8,620 bases of DNA from Acidobacteriota bacterium. GTDB taxonomy: Bacteria; Acidobacteriota; Terriglobia; UBA7540. The notes beneath the pieces are model-generated. The model saw only the letters and a list, made by a program, of their open reading frames with translations, had not been told where the DNA came from and did no database searches. Every line of letters starts with the position of its first letter. Within the stretch, counting starts at the first letter, position 1. Where the stretch lies: the NCBI GenBank assembly GCA_021789565.1, contig JAJYJL010000256.1, forward strand, positions 1 through 8,620. The letters are read 5' to 3'. This document shows, in pieces, positions 1-6,897 of the stretch. A program made the translations under genes and the position numbers.

Positions 1-70
1 TGATTCGGCCGTCCTGCCTCAGCCCAAGATGAACCTCGCCTTCGTCTGTAAAGAAACGCAGAAAATGCAA
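1..70 (-). CDS. FAH-family (fumarylacetoacetate hydrolase-like) protein, N-terminal fragment
   Basis: Only the first 23 codons are present; the gene runs off the left edge. The frame opens with TTG at 70-68 and reads (M)HFLRFFTDEGEVHLGLRQD, then GRI. This matches the usual opening of FAH-fold enzymes: a first strand of the type 'MKLVRF', a polar turn, then 'RxGxxxxDGRV'. Family members hydrolyse or isomerise diketo-acids, including 2,4-diketo-3-deoxy sugar acids, with a divalent metal bound by residues further downstream that are not visible here. The TTG start is supported by a GGAGGAGGT element 3-11 nt upstream and by the 17-nt distance from the preceding stop, which indicates one operon with the amidohydrolase pair. 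No upstream ATG or GTG gives a better start. The identity rests on 23 residues and is therefore tentative; a different protein with a similar first hairpin cannot be excluded. Confidence 0.5.
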   Translation of the reverse strand, partial: MHFLRFFTDEGEVHLGLRQDGRI

Positions 71-73
71 TCG

Positions 74-82
74 ACCTCCTCC
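74..82 (-). promoter_or_regulatory. Ribosome binding site deciding a TTG start
   Basis: On the minus strand this reads GGAGGAGGT. The first GGAGG lies 7 nt before the TTG at 70. It sits just after the stop of the degenerate amidohydrolase (88-90) and is the main evidence that the TTG is a real start. Confidence 0.6.
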
Positions 83-87
83 AAATT

Positions 88-864
88 CTATGAGTTGCCT
101 TCGAGACGCAATAACCGGCAGGCATTGCTACTCAGGATTTGCTCGCGGGCGGCGTCAGAAATTTTCGCTCGCAGGACCTTCTGGAGATTGGCAGCCCCGT
201 TCTGGAGCGGCAGCCCGGTACCGAAGAGTAGATTGTCGCTGCCGCATTGCTCCACCAGCTTCGCAACGGCATTGAATCCCTGAATACAGGAGGTTTCGAG
301 ATGCACCGAAGAGAACTGTCGCATCAGCGAAATTGCCGCCTGCAACTCATGGAAATAATTGATGCCGCTCAAAATCCACGGCGCGCGAGGGTGGCGTTTG
401 ACGAGTTCCACCATCCAATCAAGATTAAGCGGCGGCAACCCCCAGTTCATAATCACTCGAAGAGGCAGCAAGACTGGCCATTTCCGTGCACCAGCCTCTT
501 CCAGAAGTTGGTCAACAAAGGGTTCATAGAGCGGATGGTAACTATGGTACTGAGGATAGAGCCGAGCTCCCAGAAAACCACGCTCGCGCAACTTATCAAA
601 ATCAAAAGCCCGGCCGTGAAGCGTATGGCTCAGTTCCAATGGGCCCAGGCACGCAAATCCCAGCAGACGCTCCGGGAAGCTGCGGACCGACTGTTCAGTT
701 TCCTCATTGCCTTCTTCCCACCCGACAAACAGACCGCGTGTTGAACAAACAGCCGCCCGCTCAATGCCGCAGCGGTCCAGTTCTTCCACAACCGATGAGG
801 CCGTGCAGGCGTCGATTGGCCAATAGGGCCACATTCCGAAATACGCGCAGACGTCGACAATCAT
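88..864 (-). CDS. Amidohydrolase-2-like TIM-barrel protein lacking the metal-binding residues
   Basis: This 258-aa protein is a divergent paralogue of its upstream neighbour. They share the opening 'MI(I/V)D', a 'RFP(D/E)R(I/L)(I/L)G(Y/F)A' type segment near residues 62-71, 'WPVL' in the middle, 'LETS' and 'FGTxxPL' near the end, and a similar C-terminus. The residues that bind metal in the amidohydrolase superfamily are all changed. The HxH of strand 1 is C6-A-Y8, the strand-5 His falls at Pro in 'PVLLP', the strand-6 His falls at Gly in 'ILSGIN', and the strand-8 Asp is Gly in 'FGTGLP'. It is probably cytoplasmic, since no signal peptide is seen. It starts by ATGA overlap with the upstream gene, so translation is probably coupled. 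Proteins of this kind are often annotated simply as amidohydrolases; the expected metal chemistry cannot be assumed. Possible roles are a metal-independent lactonase, a binding protein or a partner subunit. The fold call is firm, the function unknown. Confidence 0.85.
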   Translation of the reverse strand: MIVDVCAYFGMWPYWPIDACTASSVVEELDRCGIERAAVCSTRGLFVGWEEGNEETEQSVRSFPERLLGFACLGPLELSHTLHGRAFDFDKLRERGFLGARLYPQYHSYHPLYEPFVDQLLEEAGARKWPVLLPLRVIMNWGLPPLNLDWMVELVKRHPRAPWILSGINYFHELQAAISLMRQFSSVHLETSCIQGFNAVAKLVEQCGSDNLLFGTGLPLQNGAANLQKVLRAKISDAAREQILSSNACRLLRLEGNS

Positions 865-1598
865 TGCCTGATCCCCACCAGCCGCTGGATGTTTCCGCCC
901 ATAATCAGCGCCCGCGCTTCCTCTGTAATTCGTGTTTCAGCGATTTTGGTCCGCTGGGCGTACGGATCGAGCAGTGGCGTGTCTGTCCCAAAAATGATTT
1001 TCTCCGGACCAAGAGCGGCAACCGCCTTTTCAACAAATCCCGCGTCCAGGGTGGAGCTGGCTGTTTCAAGATAGAGGTTCTGAAAGCGCTGTGCCATCAT
1101 GATGGCCCGGTTCCAGTCGCCAAAAGCAAAAGGCTGACCGCCGGCATGGGCCATCATGAACCTGCACTCCGGCACGCGCGTCATCAGATACTCACATTCA
1201 GCCGGCGTCGTATGCGCCAGAACCGGCCAGCCAAATTCAACGCACTTTTCGAGGATGAGTATCGTCCACGGCTCCGCGATGCTGGCTTCCGGCGTGGAGT
1301 ATATTTTCAGACCCTTCATGCCATACACTTCGCGGCACCGCGTCAAATTCTCCAGGGCCTCAGATCCGAAGCGTGTGGAGTGCAGGCTGGCGTAGCCGAT
1401 GATGCGGTCGGGAAAGCGCTGCATCTCTTCAAACAGCAGGTGGTTCCCTTCGTGCATGTCGTAAAAAAGCGCGGTCAAATCGGTGCAGCAGATTTTGTCA
1501 AACCCCATCTCGTCCGCCACGCGGACCAGAAACTCACCATCGACGCTGATCTGCAGCCGGGCCGATTTGCCGATATGGACGTGCGCATCAATGATCAT
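861..1598 (-). CDS. Amidohydrolase-2 family (COG2159-like) metal-dependent hydrolase
   Basis: The 245-aa protein is a compact TIM-barrel hydrolase of the amidohydrolase-2 type. It opens with MIIDAHVHIG, giving the HxH metal pair (H6, H8) on strand 1. Other expected ligands are H129 in 'PVLAHT', H151 in 'MAHAGG' and D206 in 'FGTDTPL'; K98 in 'GLKIY' lies in the middle of the barrel. Members hydrolyse lactones or amides, or decarboxylate aromatic acids, usually in the cytoplasm; no signal peptide is present. The L-fucono- and L-rhamnono-lactonases of COG3618 are related but usually somewhat longer, so a sugar lactonase is a reasonable but unproven guess. The start is the ATG directly before the first strand. 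No good ribosome binding site precedes it, and it begins 37 nt after the DUF4861 stop, suggesting operon read-through. Its stop overlaps the start of the degenerate paralogue by ATGA. Confidence 0.9.
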   Translation of the reverse strand: MIIDAHVHIGKSARLQISVDGEFLVRVADEMGFDKICCTDLTALFYDMHEGNHLLFEEMQRFPDRIIGYASLHSTRFGSEALENLTRCREVYGMKGLKIYSTPEASIAEPWTILILEKCVEFGWPVLAHTTPAECEYLMTRVPECRFMMAHAGGQPFAFGDWNRAIMMAQRFQNLYLETASSTLDAGFVEKAVAALGPEKIIFGTDTPLLDPYAQRTKIAETRITEEARALIMGGNIQRLVGIRQ

Positions 1599-1635
1599 GC
1601 TGATTCAAGATGCAACTTTCGCAATCACCGGTTGT

Positions 1636-2916
1636 TCAGTAAGCTTCGCCTTCAATTCGTTCCGGCTGCGGAGTCTGTTCCAGCCGCTCGCCGCTGACCA
1701 CAACCCTGGCTTTCACGCGTGTTTGCAGACCGGCAAGGTAGTGGAGCAGGTCCGGGATACCGCTCCTGCTCCATGCCGCTGCAACGGCGTAATTTTCCTC
1801 GATCGCCCGGCCGCAACTCAGTGTTTTGCCAAAGACGACGACTTCGTTTTTTCCCTCCGGTGTCGCAATCGGCGAAGAGGCGGAAGCCGTTTCAGGATTG
1901 AAGTATAGCGCCAAAGCCAGCCGGCCGGTTTCCGGCCGCTGTTCTCCACTCACCATCAGCAGGCCTGACTCCTTGCCGGATTTTTCCTGCGGCAGATCGC
2001 GGATGCCTGCACCAACGCGATAAATGTTTGCTACATGCATCTTCAATGGGACAATCTGGATCCGGCAGCGCACGAATCCATCCCCCGAGTCAATGCTATA
2101 CCACGCATGGGCGGCCACATCATCCTCACCAACTTTCCAATGATCCAGAGTTGCGTCAATGACGGCGCGAAGCGGCCCATCCGCCAACACACGGTAGTGC
2201 GGAACATCCTCAGCTGACGGCTTGTGCGCGTAGTCCGGCATGTTCATGGGCGGGCGGTAAATCTTGCCGCCACGTTCCAGGAAAATTCCGCCCAGCCCGA
2301 GCGTATCACCGATATGAAGAATGTCCTTGCCCACAGCAAACCTCTCGTGAGCGGCCAGGTATCCATTCAGATCGTTGTCAAGCCCCGGGTGGCCCGCAAC
2401 ACGCCCTTCGACGTCGAGGAAAAAACCGCCGTAAGTGCGATAGCCAATGAGTTCTGATTCCAGGGCCGCCGTCTGATGGTTGTAACCGTAGTTATGCGAA
2501 GCATGCACGGATCTGGGGCAAACGATCTTGCCGTGCAAGGTCTTCGAGAAATAGATCTCAACCTGCCTGCTTTCGTGCGGCTTCAGCGAAATCGGGAACT
2601 CGAACTCATCGGCCATGCCGTCACCGTCCAGGTCGTCAGCCTGGGAAGGAATGATTGTCACTGAATATTTGCTTCCCGGCGGGTTCTTAACAACTGCGAT
2701 CGCCAGGCTCCCTGGAAATCCGAGTGCGACCTTTTGCAGGCTGGCGACAGGAAGCGTCACCAGAGTATCCACCGCATCGCTGCCCGGGTTGGCAACCGTC
2801 ACATCAAGACGCTGAGCAAAATTCGGCAAGATCCAGTCTCCCGCCGGAGACGCGGCATTGCAAAGCGCAGCATGAGCCAGCGTCAACGCCATCCAAAAAT
2901 ATATTCTTCGCAGCAT
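1636..2916 (-). CDS. Secreted DUF4861-family protein
   Basis: The start is the ATG at 2916 (426 aa), not the in-frame ATG at 2994. The 2916 start is preceded by a near-perfect AAAGGAGGT and gives a clean Sec signal peptide: MLRR, a hydrophobic stretch IYFWMALTLAHAAL, and likely cleavage near CNA-A at residues 19-22. The Cys at 19 is not in a proper lipobox (Leu at -1), so it is probably not a lipoprotein. The mature protein fits DUF4861. An N-terminal beta-domain holds a DLDGDGMADE loop (residues about 95-104), which looks like a calcium loop. It is followed by 'ALESELIGYRTY' (about 151-162), 'GKDILHIGDTLGLGG' (about 197-211), 'GPLRAVIDATLDHWKVG' and a late 'AVAAAWSRSG' (about 377-386). DUF4861 proteins are known from polysaccharide-utilisation regions, but I know of no assured reaction. 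It lies between the symporter and the amidohydrolase pair, implying a periplasmic or outer-surface role on the same substrate. Confidence 0.8.
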   Translation of the reverse strand: MLRRIYFWMALTLAHAALCNAASPAGDWILPNFAQRLDVTVANPGSDAVDTLVTLPVASLQKVALGFPGSLAIAVVKNPPGSKYSVTIIPSQADDLDGDGMADEFEFPISLKPHESRQVEIYFSKTLHGKIVCPRSVHASHNYGYNHQTAALESELIGYRTYGGFFLDVEGRVAGHPGLDNDLNGYLAAHERFAVGKDILHIGDTLGLGGIFLERGGKIYRPPMNMPDYAHKPSAEDVPHYRVLADGPLRAVIDATLDHWKVGEDDVAAHAWYSIDSGDGFVRCRIQIVPLKMHVANIYRVGAGIRDLPQEKSGKESGLLMVSGEQRPETGRLALALYFNPETASASSPIATPEGKNEVVVFGKTLSCGRAIEENYAVAAAWSRSGIPDLLHYLAGLQTRVKARVVVSGERLEQTPQPERIEGEAY

Positions 2917-2920
2917 CCAA

Positions 2921-2929
2921 ACCTCCTTT
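2921..2929 (-). promoter_or_regulatory. Strong ribosome binding site fixing the DUF4861 start
   Basis: The minus strand reads AAAGGAGGT, ending 4 nt before the ATG at 2916. It is the best Shine-Dalgarno match in the window and argues against the longer frame starting at 2994, which would add 26 residues with no signal-peptide character. Confidence 0.8.
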
Positions 2930-3014
2930 CTGTCGTTCAGGGGATGGTTTTGACTGATCCCTTCCCGCCAGGCAAGCATCCCGCACAAGACCACGGGCGG
3001 CGGACGGCCGATTG

Positions 3015-4733
3015 TTAATCGCTTCCCGCAGCCTTGTATTTCCTCTGCATTACGATCCCAACTGCTCCCAGTACTATACCCACCGTCAGGTCAATCGAGC
3101 GCGCAACTGCAATTTCTGACCAAATCCCGGCAACAATCAAGAGGACAGCGACGCCGATGGTAGACCATGCGATGGCGGGGCCGGGAGAAATCGTGCGTTT
3201 CTCCGGCACGTCTTCGCTGGTGATCGGCCGCGCAAGGTTCCGGAAAAAATCTTCGATCCGCGCGCGCTCCTCGGAGCTCACCGGCAGCCAGACGCTGCCA
3301 GCCCACATTGCCAGGATCGTGACCGCCGTATTGAGAAGGATGGATATTCCTTCGAAAGTATAATTTGTCCACTCGGGCGAAAAACTTGAAATGTGCGGCA
3401 GGTACCACGTTTTGAGCGCCAGGGTGAAAGTGCCCGCGACCAATCCGGCCACAAAGCCGGCAAGAGCACCCTTCCAGGTGATCTTTCTGACGGTCAACCC
3501 GGCCAACAGGGGCAGAAACGTTGGTGCGATAAAGAGTCCGAATACAGTGACCATCAAATGAAAAAGTGATTGCTGATGACTGAAGGCGATCCAGAGGCTC
3601 AACCCGACTGTGAGCACGCCAAGAATTAACGTATTGAGTCTGCCGATCGCCACCAGCGTACGTTCCCTTGCGGCGGGGTTAATTAGACGGTGATAAACGT
3701 CCTGTGTCAGAACGCTCGCGATGGCATTGAAATCCGCGCTGACGGTGGCCATGGTCGCAGAAAACATAGCGGCAACAATGATCCCAACCATACCCACGGG
3801 CAGGAATTTCAGTACCAGCAGGACATAGGTATCGGCCGTACGGTGCTGAGCGATCAGGTCTGGAAGCAGTTGGCGCCCCAGCACCGCCGGCAAGATCATC
3901 AGCGGCGCGCCAAGAAAATTAAGCGCCGCTGCCGTATAGGCCGCTCTTGATGCGTCGCGCTCCGTACGTACCGAGTAGTATTTCTGCGCCAGCGCCCAGG
4001 TACTGTTGTAGCTGATTGCAATCAGCACCGCGAAGCCAACAATGTAAATCCACCCGTAAGGCCCGCCGCTCGGCCGGAAGAAGTGTTCAGGATAGCCGTG
4101 GAAAACGGACTTCCAGCTCCCAAACGCCCACAAAGTCAAGGGAAGCAACAGCAACATCGCAAGGATCTTCATCAGGAACTGGACAAAGTCCGTCACGATG
4201 AGCGCCCACAAACCTCCCAGATAGGTATACGCAACCATAACAATCCCGCAAAACCCGATGGCCACCGGCAGGCTGATTCCGACACTCAGCGCCAGGAAAA
4301 TCCCTGTGGCAAACAGCTTCAAGGCGTCGTCAAAAATCTTGACGGGAATTCCTGCCCAGGCAAAGAGCTGCCGGACAAAAGGGCTGAAGCGTGATTCCAG
4401 GAACTGAATTGGCGTGATGATTCGAGCACGCCGCCAGCGCTGGGCGAACGTTGTTCCTCCGAGAATGCACGCAGGCACGCTCACCCAGAAAAGTGTGATC
4501 GAAACCCATCCGTACTGATAACCCAATTGCGCATAAGCGATAAAGGAAAACGCGCTGAAACTCGACATGTAGTGGGAGATGCCCGCAAGCCACCAGGGAA
4601 CCTGATGAGCTCCCGCGAAATAGTCCTTAGTGCCCACCAGCCTCTTGCGAAAATAGAAGCCTACCCAGAGGACAATCAGGAAATATCCGCCAACCACCAG
4701 ATAGTCTGGAGTAGTGAGGTGCAGATTGGTCAT
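3015..4733 (-). CDS. Sodium:solute symporter (SSS family)
   Basis: This 572-aa integral membrane protein belongs to the solute:sodium symporter family (LeuT fold), which imports sugars, sugar acids, proline and similar solutes with Na+. Visible hallmarks include a hydrophobic first helix (about 10-27) followed by 'GTKDYFAG' (34-41), 'YMSSFSAFSFIAYAQLGY' (55-72), 'TYLGGLWALIVTDFVQF' (170-186, the typical GG...TD..Q motif) and 'SATMATVSADFNAIASVLTQD' type sequence (325-345). The last is the Ser/Thr-rich helix that contributes to the Na2 site. Further helices continue to about residue 480. A polar linker (486-518) is followed by two more hydrophobic stretches (about 520-540 and 548-562), so 13-14 helices are likely. 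Substrate cannot be read from sequence; its place between glycosidase genes and lactone/diketo-acid enzymes suggests a mono- or oligosaccharide or a sugar acid. The ATG has only a weak AGG about 11 nt upstream, and the leader can form hairpins. Confidence 0.95.
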   Translation of the reverse strand: MTNLHLTTPDYLVVGGYFLIVLWVGFYFRKRLVGTKDYFAGAHQVPWWLAGISHYMSSFSAFSFIAYAQLGYQYGWVSITLFWVSVPACILGGTTFAQRWRRARIITPIQFLESRFSPFVRQLFAWAGIPVKIFDDALKLFATGIFLALSVGISLPVAIGFCGIVMVAYTYLGGLWALIVTDFVQFLMKILAMLLLLPLTLWAFGSWKSVFHGYPEHFFRPSGGPYGWIYIVGFAVLIAISYNSTWALAQKYYSVRTERDASRAAYTAAALNFLGAPLMILPAVLGRQLLPDLIAQHRTADTYVLLVLKFLPVGMVGIIVAAMFSATMATVSADFNAIASVLTQDVYHRLINPAARERTLVAIGRLNTLILGVLTVGLSLWIAFSHQQSLFHLMVTVFGLFIAPTFLPLLAGLTVRKITWKGALAGFVAGLVAGTFTLALKTWYLPHISSFSPEWTNYTFEGISILLNTAVTILAMWAGSVWLPVSSEERARIEDFFRNLARPITSEDVPEKRTISPGPAIAWSTIGVAVLLIVAGIWSEIAVARSIDLTVGIVLGAVGIVMQRKYKAAGSD

Positions 4734-4759
4734 GATTGGAGCGCCTGGAAAAGACGGAT

Positions 4760-4796
4760 TCTCCGCGATGCCGGGCCCGGCGGAAATAAGCGGAGA
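4760..4796 (-). promoter_or_regulatory. Nested inverted repeat in the symporter leader
   Basis: Outer 7-bp arms TCTCCGC (4760-4766) and GCGGAGA (4790-4796) enclose a perfect 12-bp palindrome GCCGGGCCCGGC (4770-4781). The element ends 26 nt before the symporter ATG at 4733. It could be an operator for a dimeric repressor, or an RNA hairpin affecting translation of the transporter, whose own ribosome binding site is weak. No T-run follows on the minus strand, so it is not a normal intrinsic terminator. The symmetry is directly visible; the function is inference. Confidence 0.45.
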
Positions 4797-4821
4797 GAGC
4801 CGGTTTTGAGATTCATTACCC

Positions 4822-4841
4822 CCACCGGCCTTCTGCCGGGG
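4822..4841 (-). repeat. GC-rich hairpin in the spacer before the symporter
   Basis: On the minus strand CCCCGGC (4841-4835) pairs with GCCGG(T)GG (4829-4822), with one bulged T and a 5-nt loop AGAAG. No T-run follows, so it is not an obvious terminator. It may be part of the leader structure of the symporter message. Confidence 0.35.
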
Positions 4842-4892
4842 TCAGCCCTGCGATGGAAAATTGTGTTCATGGTTATGCCACCGAGTGCTTTC

Positions 4893-4919
4893 AAAAAGGT
4901 CCTTACAAGTTCGAGAACC
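4893..4919 (-). terminator. Candidate intrinsic terminator after the glycosidase gene
   Basis: About 38 nt after the glycosidase stop, the minus strand shows GGTTCT (4919-4914) pairing with AGGACC (4903-4898). This is a 6-bp stem with one G-U pair and a 10-nt loop, followed immediately by TTTTT (4897-4893). The layout is that of a modest Rho-independent terminator. The stem is short and includes a wobble, so partial read-through into the symporter is plausible. Confidence 0.4.
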
Positions 4920-4957
4920 GGCTACCTGCCGTGCCTGGCGTTTGAAGGGCTGCGACG

Positions 4958-6883
4958 TCAGTCACCCAGTTCGATAACAGTGTATGGCGGGACGTTTGGC
5001 AGCGTAACTTTCAGGCGATGCCCTTCGTTTTTCAAAGGCAATGTTGCGAAATTGCTCTGGCCCGGCTGGTGCCATCGGGCAACCCTGCCTGCCACATCCA
5101 GCCCTTCGGGGGTGACAATTTCGACCGGCCCGCTAAACACTTTATGGCGAAGCACATGAAGCAGGACCCTGTGCTGCTGCTGGTACGTAACCACTTCAAG
5201 CTGTGCCGTCGGCAGGCCAAACGTCAGGGTGCCGGAGTGCCCAAGGGCAACCGGGCCCACTTGGTCCGGCTTCACGACAATCACCTGCCCCAAGCCCGCT
5301 TTTGCAGTGCCCTCAGGAGCTTGTTGAAAACCAAGGCTCTCCCATAACAAAGAGCGCGGCCTTCTCCGGCCCGTTCCATCGTAAGCTCCCACGTCAGAGT
5401 GTGCAATCAACTTTCCTCCTGCTTTCACCCACGCCGCCAGTGCACTTGCGGCGGCCTCGCCCATGACCCCGCAATTCTCTGCTGTCACAAGGCGGGCTGA
5501 AGTCAGTGTTCTGGATGAAAGGTGTTCATCGCGCAGCATGGCCAAAGGGACCCCCCGCTGCAACAGAAACGACGCGTTGGATGGAAACAGCGGTTGGTTG
5601 AGTACGTTTCTGGAATTGGGTGAAACCAGCGCCACCACAGGCGCCCAGACCTCTCCAGTGAAAAACTCCGGATGCGCGGCGTACCAGGAAAGCATAGTCG
5701 CCATTCCCTGGAGCGTGGACTCGTTCGCAGCCTGATGAAACCCGTAATAGACAATCCAGGGAAGCCCGCCGTGGGCCAGCGAGGCCGCAACCATCGGCAG
5801 GGCCACATCAGGCGGACGCAAACGGCTGAACTCTGAGTCATCAAAGGTGGCGACATAGTTCCACAACGGGCGCTCGCCCGCGGCAATCGCCTGGCCATAC
5901 AACATTTTCTCGGACATATACCAGGAATCCGAATAGTGCGATTCGGAGAAGACAACGTCCTCATGGTCATACTCGAGATCCGAGGATTGTTCCGCCTGGT
6001 TGTAGTCAAACAATGTGTTGGCAAAAAAAACGATTGAGGGATCCAACCGGCGCAGGCCTTCACGAAATACTTCGTTGGCGTGGGCCCAGGTCCGGTTCCG
6101 GAAGCGGAGCCAAAGCGCGTAGAGCGGCCCTTTCTCGGTGGGTATTTTGATGTCGTCCGGCTTCAATCCGAGCTGGCTTTCCAGCCACGACGCTCCGCAC
6201 CGGCGTTGCACATAATGGCGGAATCCCGCCTGGCAGTACCGGCAGTAACACGCCCATTCGCCTTCCTTCGTGTGGTAGTAGCCGTTGTCATCCAGCATGA
6301 TGGCGTCGGGATGATAAGTTTTTACGAGCTCCTCCGTGTAATGGAGCGTGTAGTCGAGCCCCGGCGAATTGGGGCATATCCAGGCGTGACCGTATTCGGT
6401 GACGGCATTGCCGTTGGCATCAAGCTCTGACCAGTCGGGGTACTCGGCTTCAATGCTGCCAAACTGCCACTGGGGAGCATGGCCACAGTGCATAATGCTG
6501 GAATACAGCATCAGTTTGTAACTTGCGCGCCGAAACGCGCCGATGGCTTCCCGGAACTGGTCTTCCGTCAGGTGATATTCGGCAGGAGTTATGGCGTTGT
6601 GAGCCGGAGTTGGCATTGCCATAAGGACGTTAAAGCCGAATCGCTCCTTCAGCCTCTCAGCCCTGTCTCCAACATTCGCAAAAGCCAGGTACTGGGTTTT
6701 GCCCCAGGGCTGAAGAACACGCGCTTCGCGAATCCAAGCGGCAGTGGCAGTGGTCAATGTCGGAAGCGGCAGATCGGGAGGCAAGGGTTCAAACTCGCCG
6801 GAAGGTAACGTCCAGCTCTCGCCGATGACTGCAGACGCCGCCAACGACAACAGCCGGCCATTGAAATCTCGCCTGGAAATCAA
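4958..6883 (-). CDS. Tat-exported GH42/GH151-like glycosidase with trimerisation domain
   Basis: The start is TTG at 6883 (641 aa), supported by an AGGGAGGG element and by an immediate twin-arginine signal, M-I-SRRDF-NGRLLSLAASAVIG. Export folded, by Tat, to the periplasm is likely. Residues about 50-400 resemble a clan-A-type TIM barrel. 'CPNSPGLDYTLHYTEELV' starts at C170, 'DAIMLDDNGYY' spans about 193-203, and 'CYCRYC' is at 212-217. C170 plus CxCxxC repeats the spacing of the four-Cys zinc cluster of GH42 beta-galactosidases; D198 or D199 takes the place near the GH42 acid/base Glu. Residues about 410-520 look like the beta-galactosidase trimerisation (GATase-like) domain, with 'LAAWVKAGGKLIAHSD' and 'SLLWESLGF'. 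A small C-terminal beta-domain ends the protein. This architecture (GHL6-like barrel plus trimerisation domain) is shared with GH151 alpha-L-fucosidases, so fucosidase or galactosidase activity is possible. Substrate is not proven. Confidence 0.8.
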   Translation of the reverse strand: MISRRDFNGRLLSLAASAVIGESWTLPSGEFEPLPPDLPLPTLTTATAAWIREARVLQPWGKTQYLAFANVGDRAERLKERFGFNVLMAMPTPAHNAITPAEYHLTEDQFREAIGAFRRASYKLMLYSSIMHCGHAPQWQFGSIEAEYPDWSELDANGNAVTEYGHAWICPNSPGLDYTLHYTEELVKTYHPDAIMLDDNGYYHTKEGEWACYCRYCQAGFRHYVQRRCGASWLESQLGLKPDDIKIPTEKGPLYALWLRFRNRTWAHANEVFREGLRRLDPSIVFFANTLFDYNQAEQSSDLEYDHEDVVFSESHYSDSWYMSEKMLYGQAIAAGERPLWNYVATFDDSEFSRLRPPDVALPMVAASLAHGGLPWIVYYGFHQAANESTLQGMATMLSWYAAHPEFFTGEVWAPVVALVSPNSRNVLNQPLFPSNASFLLQRGVPLAMLRDEHLSSRTLTSARLVTAENCGVMGEAAASALAAWVKAGGKLIAHSDVGAYDGTGRRRPRSLLWESLGFQQAPEGTAKAGLGQVIVVKPDQVGPVALGHSGTLTFGLPTAQLEVVTYQQQHRVLLHVLRHKVFSGPVEIVTPEGLDVAGRVARWHQPGQSNFATLPLKNEGHRLKVTLPNVPPYTVIELGD

Positions 6884-6889
6884 GGTTTG

Positions 6890-6897
6890 CCCTCCCT
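6890..6897 (-). promoter_or_regulatory. Ribosome binding site deciding the TTG start of the glycosidase
   Basis: The minus strand reads AGGGAGGG, ending 6 nt before the TTG at 6883. Together with the twin-arginine signal right after the TTG, it rules in favour of this start. The frame's upstream ATG at 7042 lies inside the preceding gene. Confidence 0.7.

Noticed and set aside
486..1697. 403-codon open frame on the plus strand
   Set aside because: It lies antisense to both amidohydrolase genes; the protein is Arg/Pro/His-rich with no recognisable domain, while the minus-strand frames have clear family motifs.
2859..2862. Lipoprotein signal (Cys19) in the DUF4861 protein
   Set aside because: The residue before Cys is Leu, so the lipobox rule is not met; ordinary Sec cleavage just after is more likely.
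2941..2993. GGGATG/CATCCC inverted repeat between the symporter and DUF4861 genes as a terminator
   Set aside because: The arms are 5-6 bp with a long or alternative loop and no T-run follows; it is within what chance would give.
2917..2994. N-terminal extension of the DUF4861 gene to the ATG at 2994
   Set aside because: The added 26 residues precede a complete signal peptide, and the best ribosome binding site in the window lies just before the ATG at 2916.
5503..6063. 186-codon minus-strand frame inside the glycosidase gene
   Set aside because: It is an alternate-frame shadow, rich in Arg, Pro, Cys and Trp, with no family features.
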